Origin: Nymphalis io
Taxonomy: Eukaryota; Arthropoda; Insecta; Lepidoptera; Nymphalidae
Reading direction: 5' to 3'
DNA length: 64,000 bases
Assembly (NCBI RefSeq): GCF_905147045.1
Contig: NC_065910.1
Location: forward strand, 8,432,001 to 8,496,000
The notes below the pieces were generated by a model. It was not told the DNA's origin. It searched no databases and worked only from the letters and a program-made list of their open reading frames with translations. The translations under genes and the position numbers were made by a program. Below, piece by piece: positions 45,429 through 55,857 of the stretch (its first letter is position 1; the number at the start of each line of letters is the position of its first letter).

Positions 45429-46865
45429 TAAGTTCTTAAGATGTAAACGGTTAGTTATCTTTGCTGGCAATAAAATGCATAATAAATGACTCTGATAGTG
45501 GCAATATTAATTGGCAGGCAATTATTAGTATAATGAGTTTTGTAACGCAAGTTTAGAACGCGAAATTTCAGGTTAGCGTTAATGATTTATCTGTGCAATC
45601 ATTTTAAAGCCTATTTCAATGACAGGATTAAGGGAATAAGCAACATTGATCTTGAAATTAAATGAATCAGATGTAAAATAATATATGATATTCATTAAGG
45701 ATTAACTAGTCTATAAAAAAACCATGGCTACGCTCGCGTCAAATTTCATAGTTAAATTTTCAAAAAAATCTCCTTAGCGCTAAACTACTGCGTAAAAGGG
45801 AAATCGTATGCCAGCCCCAGTAGGTTGGGCTGTGTCAGTTATTGTTTTATATAGATATTTGATTCAATAATATTAATATCGTCTTTTGGTAAATCAAATT
45901 ATATAAATAAACAGCTAATTAATGTATCTGTTTTTGTAGCAATAATAATTATCGACATATATCATATACATCCGGTATTTTTATTTGGAATTCGAGTAGA
46001 TACGCAAATGTTAGCGCATTCATTAAAATTAATGATCGCAATAATTATAAATATTAATGTTTTATTATTCTTATATAATAGTAATAATACAAATTTATAT
46101 GAAACAAAATTTTATAATAGAATATAAATTAGTCATAGTTTATTTATTATTTATAGTTTGATTATTACTTCGTTTGTTTGTAAGTAGATCTGTATTTTTT
46201 CTATTTTAGAATCTTGCCAATCTTTTGTTTTTTTTTTTTGGAAAAGAATGATTTTTTTTGGGCTCAAATTTTACTAAGCAAATAATTATTTGGGATAATG
46301 TCCAGACTATGTCTTCCGCCTTAACCCTGTGTCAGTGACGTCACGGACGAACGCTATACAAATAATTAATTAAGCTTTCGCTTTTATTATATTACTGATT
46401 GATTTTTGTCTTGACTATATTTTATCAAAATCGGTTCAGGCATTTTTCCGTGAATATTTAATTAATAGATAAATTTATATTTTTATATGAATTGGTTAAT
46501 TATAATTTTTAAGCTAATAATTAAAAAAATATATTGACAATAATAATAATAAATTGACAATTGTAATAGAATTTACGGTAAAAACAGCAACAAGCGAAAA
46601 TGGTTCTACCGTCTTCAGAATATGTATTGAAATCGATTGTAATGTTATACAAAGAGAACACAATTCGTTCGATTCGGTTCTGTCCCAATTCCACGTGTCC
46701 ACTCGATTTCATCTCGATTCAATCTAATTTGAAGTCGATCAATTGATGATGAAAGCGTTTGTAATCATAATTGCTATTCTATTTTGCTGACTTAACACCA
46801 ACTGTACGTTACAGATTTATAATCAAATGTCAGTTTATAAAAATATAAACTTGTTATATACTGGC
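45429..46865. other. Mostly unassigned AT-rich DNA
   Basis: 45715-45800 (CCATGGCTACGCTCGCGTCA, CTCCTTAGCGC) is probably Helitron-type debris. The rest is AT-rich, with two overlapping 62-63 codon minus-strand frames at 46514-46712 that show no motif. Confidence 0.45.
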
Positions 46866-46980
46866 TAATCGTTCCGGCTTCGCACGGGTAGATAAGAAGA
46901 AAAATGTATTTTGGATAGTTTTTGTGTAAAATCCGTTCTTAGTGAGCGTCTACGTCGAGGAAGGGGTATTTCGCTTATTA
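46866..46980 (-). mobile_element. Helitron-like 3' end
   Basis: Read on minus, TACCCGTGCGAAGCCGGAAC, then a slightly altered terminus (GATTAGCC in place of ..CTAG). The body is not clear. Confidence 0.55.
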
Positions 46981-47184
46981 ATATATATATTTACACACAT
47001 TAAAACTGAACAATTAAAATCGACAATGTGCATTTGAAGTTTTAAAAAAATAAAATTATTTTATGACGCGTAGTTGTCTTGTTGGTTTATAAAAAGTTTT
47101 GGGATCTCGGTGTAATAATAAAATGTCTAGCTAATAGTCCTTGATTATTCCTGTAAAGTTGGGAGCATTACCTTAATATAATCT

Positions 47185-47320
47185 TTTTCTTCCTGACCTT
47201 ATCCCACTACGTGGGGTCGACACAACATCTATTTTCCTTCCACTTCTCTCTGTCACTCGTCAACCCAGTACTTGCCCCTTTCAGACTTTCTTTGCCCTCC
47301 CCCTTATATCCATCTATATC
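47185..47320 (-). repeat. LINE-related lepidopteran repeat fragment
   Basis: CTTCCTGACCTTATCCCACT, ACGTGGGGTCGACACAACAT and CACTTCTCTCTGTCACTCGT are blocks I associate with RTE-like repeats in Lepidoptera. Orientation and class are tentative. Confidence 0.4.
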
Positions 47321-47404
47321 TTACAATAATAATTATTATAATATAAAAAAAAAAACTGAAATGAAAATGTAAATCGAGTATATAAAAATTTATATTATAC
47401 TATA

Positions 47405-47604
47405 GTTTGCCCGCGGCCACACCAGCAAGGTAAGGGGGGAGATAGATAGGTGTTGGGGGATGAGTTGTTATAAAAAAGAAGCCTATGTCCTTCTTCGATA
47501 TTCAAGCGTGCTTCATATTAAATTTCAACAAAATCTGTTTATTGTTTTTGCCGTGAAAGCACAGATACACAGAGATACTTTCGCATTTATAATATTAGTA
47601 TAGT
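47405..47604 (-). mobile_element. Helitron-like non-autonomous element, near complete
   Basis: Read on minus: TACTAATATTATAAATGCGA, CTGTGCTTTCACGGC, ATTTTGTTGAAATTTAATAT, AAGAAGGACATAGGC, then a C-rich segment and CTTGCTGGTGTGGCCGCGG. The terminal CTAG is lost. Confidence 0.65.
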
Positions 47605-48003
47605 TTATATATATTTTCGTTCCTTATACAATTAATAGTGCAGCAACGTGCTTACTGTCAAGTAGTAAAAATATACGAAAATTAAGGAAACAATATTAAG
47701 ATATTTGCAACATATATTCTTGGAATATATTATATTTGGAATTTATAGTATATTTGGCTCCTAAAACTTAAATTCTTAATAAAATAATCTTGCTCGCTCC
47801 ATGCACTGCGCGTGCGCATGTAATTTTAAATCTAATTCACTAAAACGAATTCTTTGTCGGACAACTCAGAGTGACTATTCTATTACGTTAATACCGCTAA
47901 ACTGCTGATCTTGCGATCCAGTTTGTCAACATTCTTTTGATCGCAATTTCGTGGTGAAACAGTACTTGTTTTATTCTCGCATTTCGAATATACATTATAT
48001 TAG
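47605..48003. other. Unassigned AT-rich DNA
   Basis: Nothing recognised. Confidence 0.5.
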
Positions 48004-48289
48004 TAATATCTGAGAAGCCGAGATGGCCCAGTAGTTAGAACGCGTGGATCGTGGGTTCAAACCCAGGCAAGCAATACTGAATGTGCTCAATTTGTGTTTA
48101 TAATTCATCTCGTGCTTGATAGTGAAGGAAAACATCACGAGAAAACCATGCATATGTCTAATTTCACTGGAATTTTGCCACAAGTGTATTTCACCAACCC
48201 GTATTGGATCAGCGTGGTGGAATAATTTCCAAACCTTCTTCTCAAAAAAGGAGAGGAGCCCTGGCCGTTAATAGTATTAATATCAGAGA
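48004..48289 (+). mobile_element. Family B SINE with deletions and TSD
   Basis: TAATATC(T/A)GAGA at 48004-48015 and 48278-48289 flanks 48016-48277. The anticodon-arm part of the tRNA head is deleted (GCGTGGATCGTGGG), and the GCCCAGCAGTGGGAC end is absent. Confidence 0.88.
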
Positions 48290-48373
48290 TATTTTGTACC
48301 ACATTTTATGCAGATGTAATTTTCATGGCCGTATGTTAATGATATTATACTTGTAATCAATGGTTAGTCACAT

Positions 48374-48528
48374 ACGACCTTACTTATAATCGTTGCTTAG
48401 CGGCTGTTTAGTTAAACGATGACTTCTCTCTTTCTGTCATCATTGATTGGAAATTCGAAAGACGAAGACACAACATTGCTTAAAGCAAAAAAAAAAAACA
48501 ACAAAACAGCGTTTATAAGTATGGTCGT
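48374..48528. mobile_element. Family F MITE-like element, best copy
   Basis: Imperfect terminal inverted repeats: ACGACCTTACTTATAATCGT at 48374-48393 and the complement of GCGTTTATAAGTATGGTCGT at 48509-48528. The interior GTTGCTTAGCGGCTGTTTAG..TCATCATTGATTGG is shared with 8661-8790 and, inverted, 57500-57640. No transposase. Confidence 0.65.
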
Positions 48529-48763
48529 TATTTTAACGAGCCAATTAACAGTTTCTACATGCAATTTACTTATATATATATTACTAGCAAAACGCTAATA
48601 ATATATATGGATATATATGTATATAATTTATGTATAAATTTTCACGGTGCTAGCCCCTGTAATTTGAGCTGTTCGTTAATATATCAGTCAGTCAGCCAGT
48701 TATTATTTTATATATTATTATATATATACATAAAAAAATAATTACTTAGTTTGGAGGATATGT

Positions 48764-48943
48764 ATGATATGGGATCGGAAAACTATCATAAAAGTCTTAG
48801 AAGACCTTATACGGCCAGTTACACGCAAAGATTATGAAGTTGAATTAAGACCAAGGCGAAAACCTCAAAGACAAGCAAAACACGTTGGAGATATTAAGTG
48901 CATTAATGTCTGCGAAACACAAAATCTCATAATGAGATCATAA
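48764..48943 (+). CDS. Candidate 59-codon ORF, coding status doubtful
   Basis: ATG at 48764 opens a frame to TAA at 48941. It contains a charged KTIIKVLEDLIRPVTRKDYE stretch and RPRRKPQRQAKHVGD. The region is outside all repeat families seen here and less AT-rich than its surroundings. I do not recognise it. It could be a retroposed gene piece, an exon or chance. Confidence 0.2.
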   Translation: MIWDRKTIIKVLEDLIRPVTRKDYEVELRPRRKPQRQAKHVGDIKCINVCETQNLIMRS

Positions 48944-49657
48944 TGCAAGACAATCCGAAGACTTTGGAAGCAGAATCCATCACTTTACGTCAACCGCGGC
49001 ACGGGAAAATGACATTAATCAACCACATAGCTTCGAGATTTTCTATGAGAATTCCGTGACAGGAAACATCTGATCAGCTGATTAAAATAATCTATCAGCA
49101 CTTTATTTGTCAATACTAATTGGTAATTCTTACGGTTTGATATGGTAACACACAAATCGTATCATGGTTAAAAATTAATTACTCCCTTTGACATCCCTTA
49201 AGTGGGATAAATGTTTGTAAAATATTCCAACTATTTTATGAAAAAAAAACCTTCAAGAAGACTTGAACTATAACGAAAAGCACATGTCATGTCATGATCA
49301 TTTAAAAAAAATATTTAAATCTACATTTCACTTTTTTGTGATTAATTTTGCATGTGTTGCAATATTATACTTGTGCTTTATTCAAAAACAAAATACACTC
49401 ACTGGGTTTTGATATTTATATAATTGTAATTAGGTTGAACTTTCAATGTATTTTATTATGATAAGTTCGTAGGCACTATTATAAAGTTAATTCAACATAA
49501 ATTCATTTATTGCACAGCGCAAGAAATATTTGTAATGTATTCACAAAATAACAAATATATTTTTTTTTCTTAAACATTGAATACATATGCTATATCTAAG
49601 AACAAATTATTATTTGCCTCATGATGATGGCAGAGTCTCGTTATGAATACTGCTAAA
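48944..49657. other. Unassigned AT-rich DNA
   Basis: Nothing recognised. Confidence 0.5.
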
Positions 49658-49833
49658 TGCGAAAGTATTTCTGTCTGTTTGTCTGTTTGTTACGATTTAA
49701 CGGCTAAGCATTTTGACACAACCGATTTTGATGAAATTTGGTTTGAAGAGAGACGAAATCCCAAGAGAGGACTGGCTATTTTTTATACCTAAAACTCTTA
49801 ACACGCGATGAAGCCGAATGCGAGAACTAGTGT
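49658..49833 (+). mobile_element. Helitron-like non-autonomous element, near complete
   Basis: TAAATGCGAAAGTATTTCTG, CCGATTTTGATGAAATTTGG, GAGGACTGGCTATTTTTTAT, ending GCGATGAAGCCGAATGCGAG and then CTAG. Confidence 0.7.
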
Positions 49834-49917
49834 TGTGAAAGATAGATTTAATAAAAATTATGTTTATAACAGAACATAAAAAAACACTTGGTAAGTCTTT
49901 ATAGAAGTTTACTTGAG

Positions 49918-50047
49918 AATGTACACACTCATTGCTTATTCTACCGCGAAACAGAAATAATTAATATTGTTTTGTTCCCGTTTAATAGGAGAGTGAGCCA
50001 GTGTTAATACAGGCACAAGGGACATAACATCTTAGTTCCCAAGGTTT
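49918..50047 (+). mobile_element. Family A retroposon, middle part
   Basis: CTCATTGCTTATTCTACCGC to CATAACATCTTAGTTCCCAA. Both ends of the family are missing, so this is not a simple 5' truncation. Confidence 0.75.
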
Positions 50048-51264
50048 GGAAATAAATTAGACATCTATAGTTCCGTAATAGAAAGTATAACGTCACTATT
50101 ACAGCACTCAACAATTTATTATTTCTTTGACGTTTTGAATTTGGAACGATAATAAAATTCGCATCTAGTAACATTTTTAAAATTATAAACGAGAAGTCAA
50201 ACTAAATCAATGTATTTCAGGTCAATTCCATATCCCTTGTTCTGTGAACAGCCTCATCCATCATTGGTCGGTCAGTTAATTTATTCACGTTACCATGGCA
50301 ACGGTTTGAGACCGGACCATAAATCCCGGCATAGTTCCATAAAACACTGAACCACGCGTCATATATCTTTTGTATTATAATTTTATTTTCTGGAGCCCTA
50401 CAACGACGCTTGATCGATTTCAGATTAAAGATATTTTTGTTTTCAAATAATACAAAGATTCACTTCTATAGGAACAATGCAAGAAATAAAAATAAACTTA
50501 ATTGACAATTGTCGGTCAACACAAATTGCTTGTTTAATACTTTTTTTTAGGTAAAATATGTATTTGGTTGTAGGATAATGTAGTGAGCGAATTTATAATG
50601 CGTTAAAATAGCACACGCTCTTTATTCAGACGGTATATTTAAAAATAAAGCTGTGATCCTTTAAGAAAAAATACAAAATAATGTACAAATACAAAACTTA
50701 AGTTAACTTAAGTCTTAACTTTAATTAGAATACGATTATGGATTTTACCTTTCAAACAATTATTTACTTCACATTATCATTGAAACTTTGATTAAACATT
50801 TTCCATTGTCAGTATAAATACAAGCTTTGAATATTATTTAAGAATGTTAAGAATCTTTAAAAAGTCAAATTTGAACACAACGTTTTCATTTGAAACGGTA
50901 TTTACGGTTTAACAGTAAACCAAAAAGTTTATAATTATTTCTTACTACACACATGATATTTTTTTTGCTATTCATAATAGTAATACATCCATGCCCGCTT
51001 GAACTTGCGATCGTATCACCGTAGATTTACCGTTAATATATTAGGGTTTTAATCAATGTATGGCAAGCGTGTTTAATAAGATTAAACGAAACCAGTTTTA
51101 TATCAACGCACAAATAAATCGTCGACCCGTCGACAACACGTCTGTAATCAGCAGATTTAGGTTGTTTCAATAGCGATAAGCTGGTTATATTTTAACGAAT
51201 TCGTTATGAACTACAAGGGAATTTATATTGATAGTTCTTTCTGCTAGATTGTACAGTATATTTT
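50048..51264. other. Mostly unassigned; promoter-like patch at 50215-50345
   Basis: The patch is less AT-rich and holds the X-box-like site listed next, plus an ATTGGT (inverted CCAAT) at 50264-50269. No adjoining exon is evident. Confidence 0.4.
50289..50302. promoter_or_regulatory. X-box-like (RFX-type) site
   Basis: GTTACCATGGCAAC is a near-palindrome matching the X-box bound by RFX factors. RFX sites drive ciliary genes in animals. The match is to a 14-base consensus only. Confidence 0.35.
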
Positions 51265-51477
51265 TTGGTTTCGCTGGAAAAACTCATTTACGCGTTTCCC
51301 CCACATGAAGTGGGGTATGTGGAGCTCGCCGACGCTGAAGGCGTCAGAATACTTACTAAAAAAACCAGCAGTACCCACACCGTCTTTTCGGGGGACGCCA
51401 CGGGATCGCTTGCGCATACTACCGTAACGTCCCGAGTATTAGATTGTACAAATAGCGGAACCGGTTTGGTGATTTGA
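51265..51477 (+). pseudogene. GC-richer coding-like patch, probably mobile-element derived
   Basis: A 70-codon frame without ATG reads EVGYVELADAEGVRILTKK.., HTVFSGDATGSLAHT and ends LDCTNSGTGLVI. Codon use and base composition differ clearly from the flanks. The segment feels like lepidopteran repeat coding sequence, but I cannot name the family. Confidence 0.35.
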
Positions 51478-52235
51478 TGTCGTCAAAAAGGGCTTAATTT
51501 CGATCAGATAAGTCAGTGATCAGATTGCTTTGGGACACGATATAAATGTACATTCCATAGTAGGTGGTAGCTTTATTTATCTTGTGAAATGATTTTAAAC
51601 TGCTTCAATAGAATATATTTGAATATTAATTTTTAAAACTAGTGAGGTAACTCACGTAAAAAGGTGAATAAATTGATGTATATGGCTTTTCTAATCTTGT
51701 ATAAGCTGTATCTTAAAACTTGCTGTATTGATCGCTCCTTCCGAAATAAAGATAATTTTTAAATAATTGTTATTGAAGAAATACCAAAGCGCTGATTACG
51801 TTGACAAAAGTAAGTGAAATCACTCAAAAGTTAATTATCAGACTACTTTGATCTTGAAACGCGGACGAAAATTTACCACGTGTACTCAGCAGCAGCGTGG
51901 TGGAGTGGAGCGTCACCTCAAAAATTAAAAAGTATTAAAAATATCAATCTGCTGTGTTATGACAGAAACACCTTTTTACAACGTTACAAATTTACGTTAC
52001 ACTCATATATGACCTTTAAAATTTACTCATTAAACCGAGAGAATTTCCACATCTAAAAATCATATTTCTTAATAAAATAATGCATAAACCTCACATTATA
52101 TATAATCACTTAAGTAACATTACATAATATATTATAAAGACTAGGTAACGTAAGAGCATCTTAGCGGCCCTCGGTACAATTGCGTGACCTGTCATAACCG
52201 GCACAAGAATTGAACCCCATCTATTATCTCATCGG
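51478..52235. other. Unassigned DNA
   Basis: 51885-51925 (GCAGCAGCGTGGTGGAGTGG) is a scrap of family B. Nothing else recognised. Confidence 0.45.
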
Positions 52236-52483
52236 AATATGCTAACAAAAAGCCGAGATGGCCTAGTGGTAAGAACGCGTGAATCTTAACCGATGATCGT
52301 GGGTTCCAACTCGGGCAAGCACCACTGAATTTTCATGTGCTTAATTTGTGATTATAATTCATCTCGTGCTTGACGGTGAAGGAAAACATCGTGAGGAAAC
52401 TCTCCTTCTTCTCCTCAAAGAGGTGCGGAGGCCTTTAGCCCAGCAGTGGGACATTCACAGGCTGTTACGGTAATATGCTAACA
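52236..52483 (+). mobile_element. Family B SINE with internal deletion and perfect TSD
   Basis: AATATGCTAACA at 52236-52247 and 52472-52483 is a 12-bp TSD around 52248-52471. About 90 bp of the body is missing between GAGGAAAC and CTTCTCCTC. The consensus has AAACCT at both edges, so a microhomology deletion is likely. Confidence 0.94.
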
Positions 52484-52534
52484 TCCGTGCCTTTTTAAAT
52501 GACGTTCTAAAAACGCAACATTTATTTATCTATC

Positions 52535-52690
52535 CTAATGTTATAAATGCGAAAATAACTGTCTATTACGCTTACACGGCTAAACTCATCCGATCAACAT
52601 GAAATTTTAATACGAAACGCTCTCCGGGGCATAAAGAAGGACATAGAATACCTAAGACCCCTCATACACGTGAGCAGATATTAGCATATT
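52535..52690 (+). mobile_element. Helitron-like element
   Basis: CTAATGTTATAAATGCGAAA, TTACGCTTACACGGCTAAAC, CAACATGAAATTTTAATACG and AAGAAGGACATAGAATACC. Confidence 0.6.
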
Positions 52691-52766
52691 GTGAAAAGGA
52701 TTAACAGATTAACGCAAAATTTACTAAAAGGATCATAACGTTCACATTATCAAAGCTTATTTTTTT

Positions 52767-53008
52767 ACTGGTGGTAGGGCTTTGTGCAAGCTCATCTGGG
52801 TTTGTACCACCCACTCATCAGATATTATACCGCAAAACAAAAGTACTTGGTATTGTCGTGTTGTTCTTAGTTTCCATGGTTGGTGGCGTATTGGCGATGT
52901 AAGCGATGGTTAACATTTCTTACAATGCCAATGTCTATGGGCGTTGGTGACTACTTACCATCAGGTGGCCCATATGATCGTCCGCCTACCTATTCTATAA
53001 AAAAAAAT
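52767..53008 (+). mobile_element. Family A retroposon with internal deletion
   Basis: ACTGGTGGTAGGGCTTTGTG to CTACCTATTCTATA plus A8. The segment from TTCCGGTTTG to ACATAACA is deleted (TGTCGTGTTGTTCTTAG). Confidence 0.9.
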
Positions 53009-53114
53009 TGACATGACCTGTAGCTTAACTCTAAAGTGTTCAGAAAATGGAAAGTAGTTAATGTTATATAATCTAATTAACATCAACAAGATGTTAAAAG
53101 TCAGAACGATAAAG

Positions 53115-53465
53115 TTTATCTTACTAATATAAACGTGAAAGTGAGTTTTGGAATTTTGTTCTTAAAAACGTCTTAATTGGCATATAGGGTAACGCATCAC
53201 CGTCCCAAAAAATAGTAATGCTTCATGTACGAAATATCAATTACGGTGAAAGGTACAGAAACATCAAATAAACAAAACAAATATACAGTTTATATCTATA
53301 TATTATAGACATGTAATTCATACTAATATTATAAATGAGAAAGTAACTTTGTCTGTATGTTAGTTACTCTTTCATGGCTAAACCAGTGAACAGATTTTGA
53401 TGAAATTTAGTACACAGCAAGTTTGAAGACTCTTTAACTAATGGGCGTAGCCGCGTAACGTACTA
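53115..53465 (+). mobile_element. Two Helitron-like starts in tandem
   Basis: First at 53118: TTACTAATATAAACGTGAAA. Second at 53320: CATACTAATATTATAAATGA, CATGGCTAAACCAGTGAACA, TTTTGATGAAATTTAGTACA, then GGGCGTAGCCGCGTAACG. Both are decayed. Confidence 0.55.
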
Positions 53466-54458
53466 AGGACTTTTTATAATAACAGTCTATAATAAATAAT
53501 AAAAGGACAGCCTTTTATTATTTATATACAGATATAAAATATATAATAAATGGCTGCCAATTCAAACGAACAAATGCCATTTCAGTTACTTGTATTTTTA
53601 AGTAATATTGATTCGCCGGATGTAAATACGCTCTTCTAATGTATTGTTTTATTTGTGTTTGATATTAATAACTGTAAATAAGTCGATTTTTTTTAATGTT
53701 TTCTTAAACTTTTTTTATTAATACTTGTAATGGCTTTAAAAACTTAGAAAGTATTTTATTGCAACACAAAGACAACTCAATAAATATAAGTAAGGTTTTT
53801 AATAAATACAAATATTCAGAGGATATATTTACTATATTCGTTTGTTATTTAAAAATAAAACTTATTTGAAATTGGAATAACTCAGGGTGTCAATTTATAG
53901 GTTAAGTTTATAATTTCATTGAATAAAAAAACCAACATTTTAATTTAGATCTTGAAACACGTTATTTTATATAAATTTATTGATTTCAAATTTTAAATGT
54001 AAAAAGTATATAAGTTGCTACGCAACAATGAATTCAATAATAATGATAATTTAATATCGTAAGCCTCAATATAGCGTATCGAGAACTTCGACTTATGATG
54101 TTTTATATTTAGATTTAAAAAAGTAGAGATCAATTCAAAAACTGTCAACGATTTCAAAACTAAATAAGTCCACTTAACTGAAGAATGCTTTAAATCCAAA
54201 AATGCTGACGCCGATGTTTTGTCTATGATATTAGAGAAATTCATCTTCAATCGTACGGTTCCGTATGATTACTGAAATTAGATGTACATGCTTATGTTGC
54301 GGGGAGACTACAGCAGAAGAAAGGTGTAATGGTGCACAAACACAGGTGAGTGAGATGCTTGCTTTTAGGTTATGTGTCAAATGTGACGTGATTTTTATTT
54401 AAAAAAAATAGACGAACAAATGTTTGATCAATGTGCCGGGAACTACGTGACACGGGAT
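53466..54458. other. Unassigned DNA
   Basis: 54295-54350 (GCGGGGAGACTACAGCAGAA, ATGGTGCACAAACACAGGTG) stands out in composition and may be a decayed coding or repeat scrap. An 85-codon minus frame at 53993-54250 has no motif. Confidence 0.4.
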
Positions 54459-54750
54459 ACTGGTAGTAGAGCTTTGTGCAAGATCATCTAGGTGGGCACC
54501 TCCCACTCATCATATATTCTACCGCTAAACAGCAGTACTTGGTATTGTTGTGTTCCAGTTTGAAGGGTTAGTGAGCCAGTCTAATTACAGGCACAAGGGA
54601 CATAACATCTTAGTTGCCAAGGTTGGTGGCCCAATTGGCGATGTAAGCGATGGTTAACATTTCTTACAATGCCAATGTCTATGGGCGTTGGTGACCAAAT
54701 ACCATCAGGTGGCTTATATGCTCGTCCACTTACCTATTCTATATAAAAAA
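54459..54750 (+). mobile_element. Family A retroposon, full length
   Basis: ACTGGTAGTAGAGC to CTTACCTATTCTATAT plus A6, with all landmarks in order. Confidence 0.9.
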
Positions 54751-54907
54751 TACTCGTATATTATATATTATTTATTATATTACGTACGTTGTTCTGATAA
54801 TTATATAATTATAATTGTCACCGAAAACAAATCAAATTGAAACCTTTGTCACGATATTTAAAGGCACTTGTCACTTTATTTATGTAGCTGAACATTTAGT
54901 TATAGAA

Positions 54908-55005
54908 ACCATCAGGTTTCAAACCCAGGCAAGTCTCAATTAACTCATTCAATATCATTCATCACACTCCTTTAGCCCAGCATTGGTGAGACATTTAAAG
55001 ACTAA
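54908..55005 (+). mobile_element. Old B-like SINE with large deletion
   Basis: GGTTTCAAACCCAGGCAAG, then CCTTTAGCCCAGCATTGGTG, i.e. head and tail only. Confidence 0.5.
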
Positions 55006-55365
55006 ATTTAGTTTAAATAATTATAAAATCAAAGATTAAACATAAAAAGTTTCTTATAACACAGAACCCTAATTATTCAAAGCGTGTCAAATAACGAACG
55101 ATTGAAGTGGCTTAGTTAGGTCTTCCTTTATGGCTTCTAATCTAGAAACCTAATTTTTTAAAACACGTTTTGTGATCTGATCTCATTTCCATGTGAATAA
55201 GTTATACATAAGACAGATAAACAAGATCAAATGACACCAAGTGTAGTGCTGTGTGAAATTACTCTAACCACAAAATATTATCCGAAAAAAAGATTTTTGT
55301 GCTTTAAACTCTAACGTCATTTCATCCCTTACACCTGAACACATCTATGAGGTTTTTGTTTGCTA

Positions 55366-55857
55366 GTAAAACGGTTGGTAATAACACTCATCATATATGT
55401 ACCAACCAGCAGTAATTAGTATTGTAGTGTTAAGGTATCAAGGACGAGTGTGCCAATGTAAGTACAGTTCCTAAGGTTGCTTGTGCATTGAAGATTTAAG
55501 GGACGGTGACCACTTACCGAGAGTCGAGATGGCCTAGTTAGAACGCGTGAATCTTAACCGATGACCGTGGGTTCAAACCCGGGCAAGCACCACTGAATTT
55601 TCATGTGCTTAATTTGTGATTATAATTCATCTTGTGCTTTGCGGTGAAGGAAAACATCGTGAGGAAACCTGCATGTGTCTAATTTCACTGAAATTCTGCC
55701 ACATGTGTATTCAACCAACCCGCATTGGAGCAGCGTGGTGGAATAAGCTCCAAACCTACTCCTCAAAAGGGAGAAGAGACCTTAGCCCAGCAGTGGGACA
55801 TTACTATTACTGTTACTGTCCACTTACCATTAGGTGACCCATTTGCCAGTCCGACCG
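55366..55857 (+). mobile_element. Old family A copy, host of a nested B
   Basis: Left part 55366-55518 (ACTCATCATATATGTACCAA to GGACGGTGACCACTTACC). Right part 55820-55857 (CCACTTACCATTAGGTGACC, CAGTCCGACC). Confidence 0.82.
55510..55828 (+). mobile_element. Full-length family B SINE nested in A, 9-bp TSD
   Basis: CCACTTACC at 55510-55518 and 55820-55828 flanks 55519-55819. The head AGTCGAGATGGCCTAGTTAG has a small deletion. The B box is intact and the tail is TATTAC-type. Confidence 0.93.

Noticed and set aside
46329..46336. CRE-like TGACGTCA-type words (46.3 kb, 35.5 kb, 11.1 kb)
   Set aside because: Eight-base words without promoter context; expected by chance in 64 kb.
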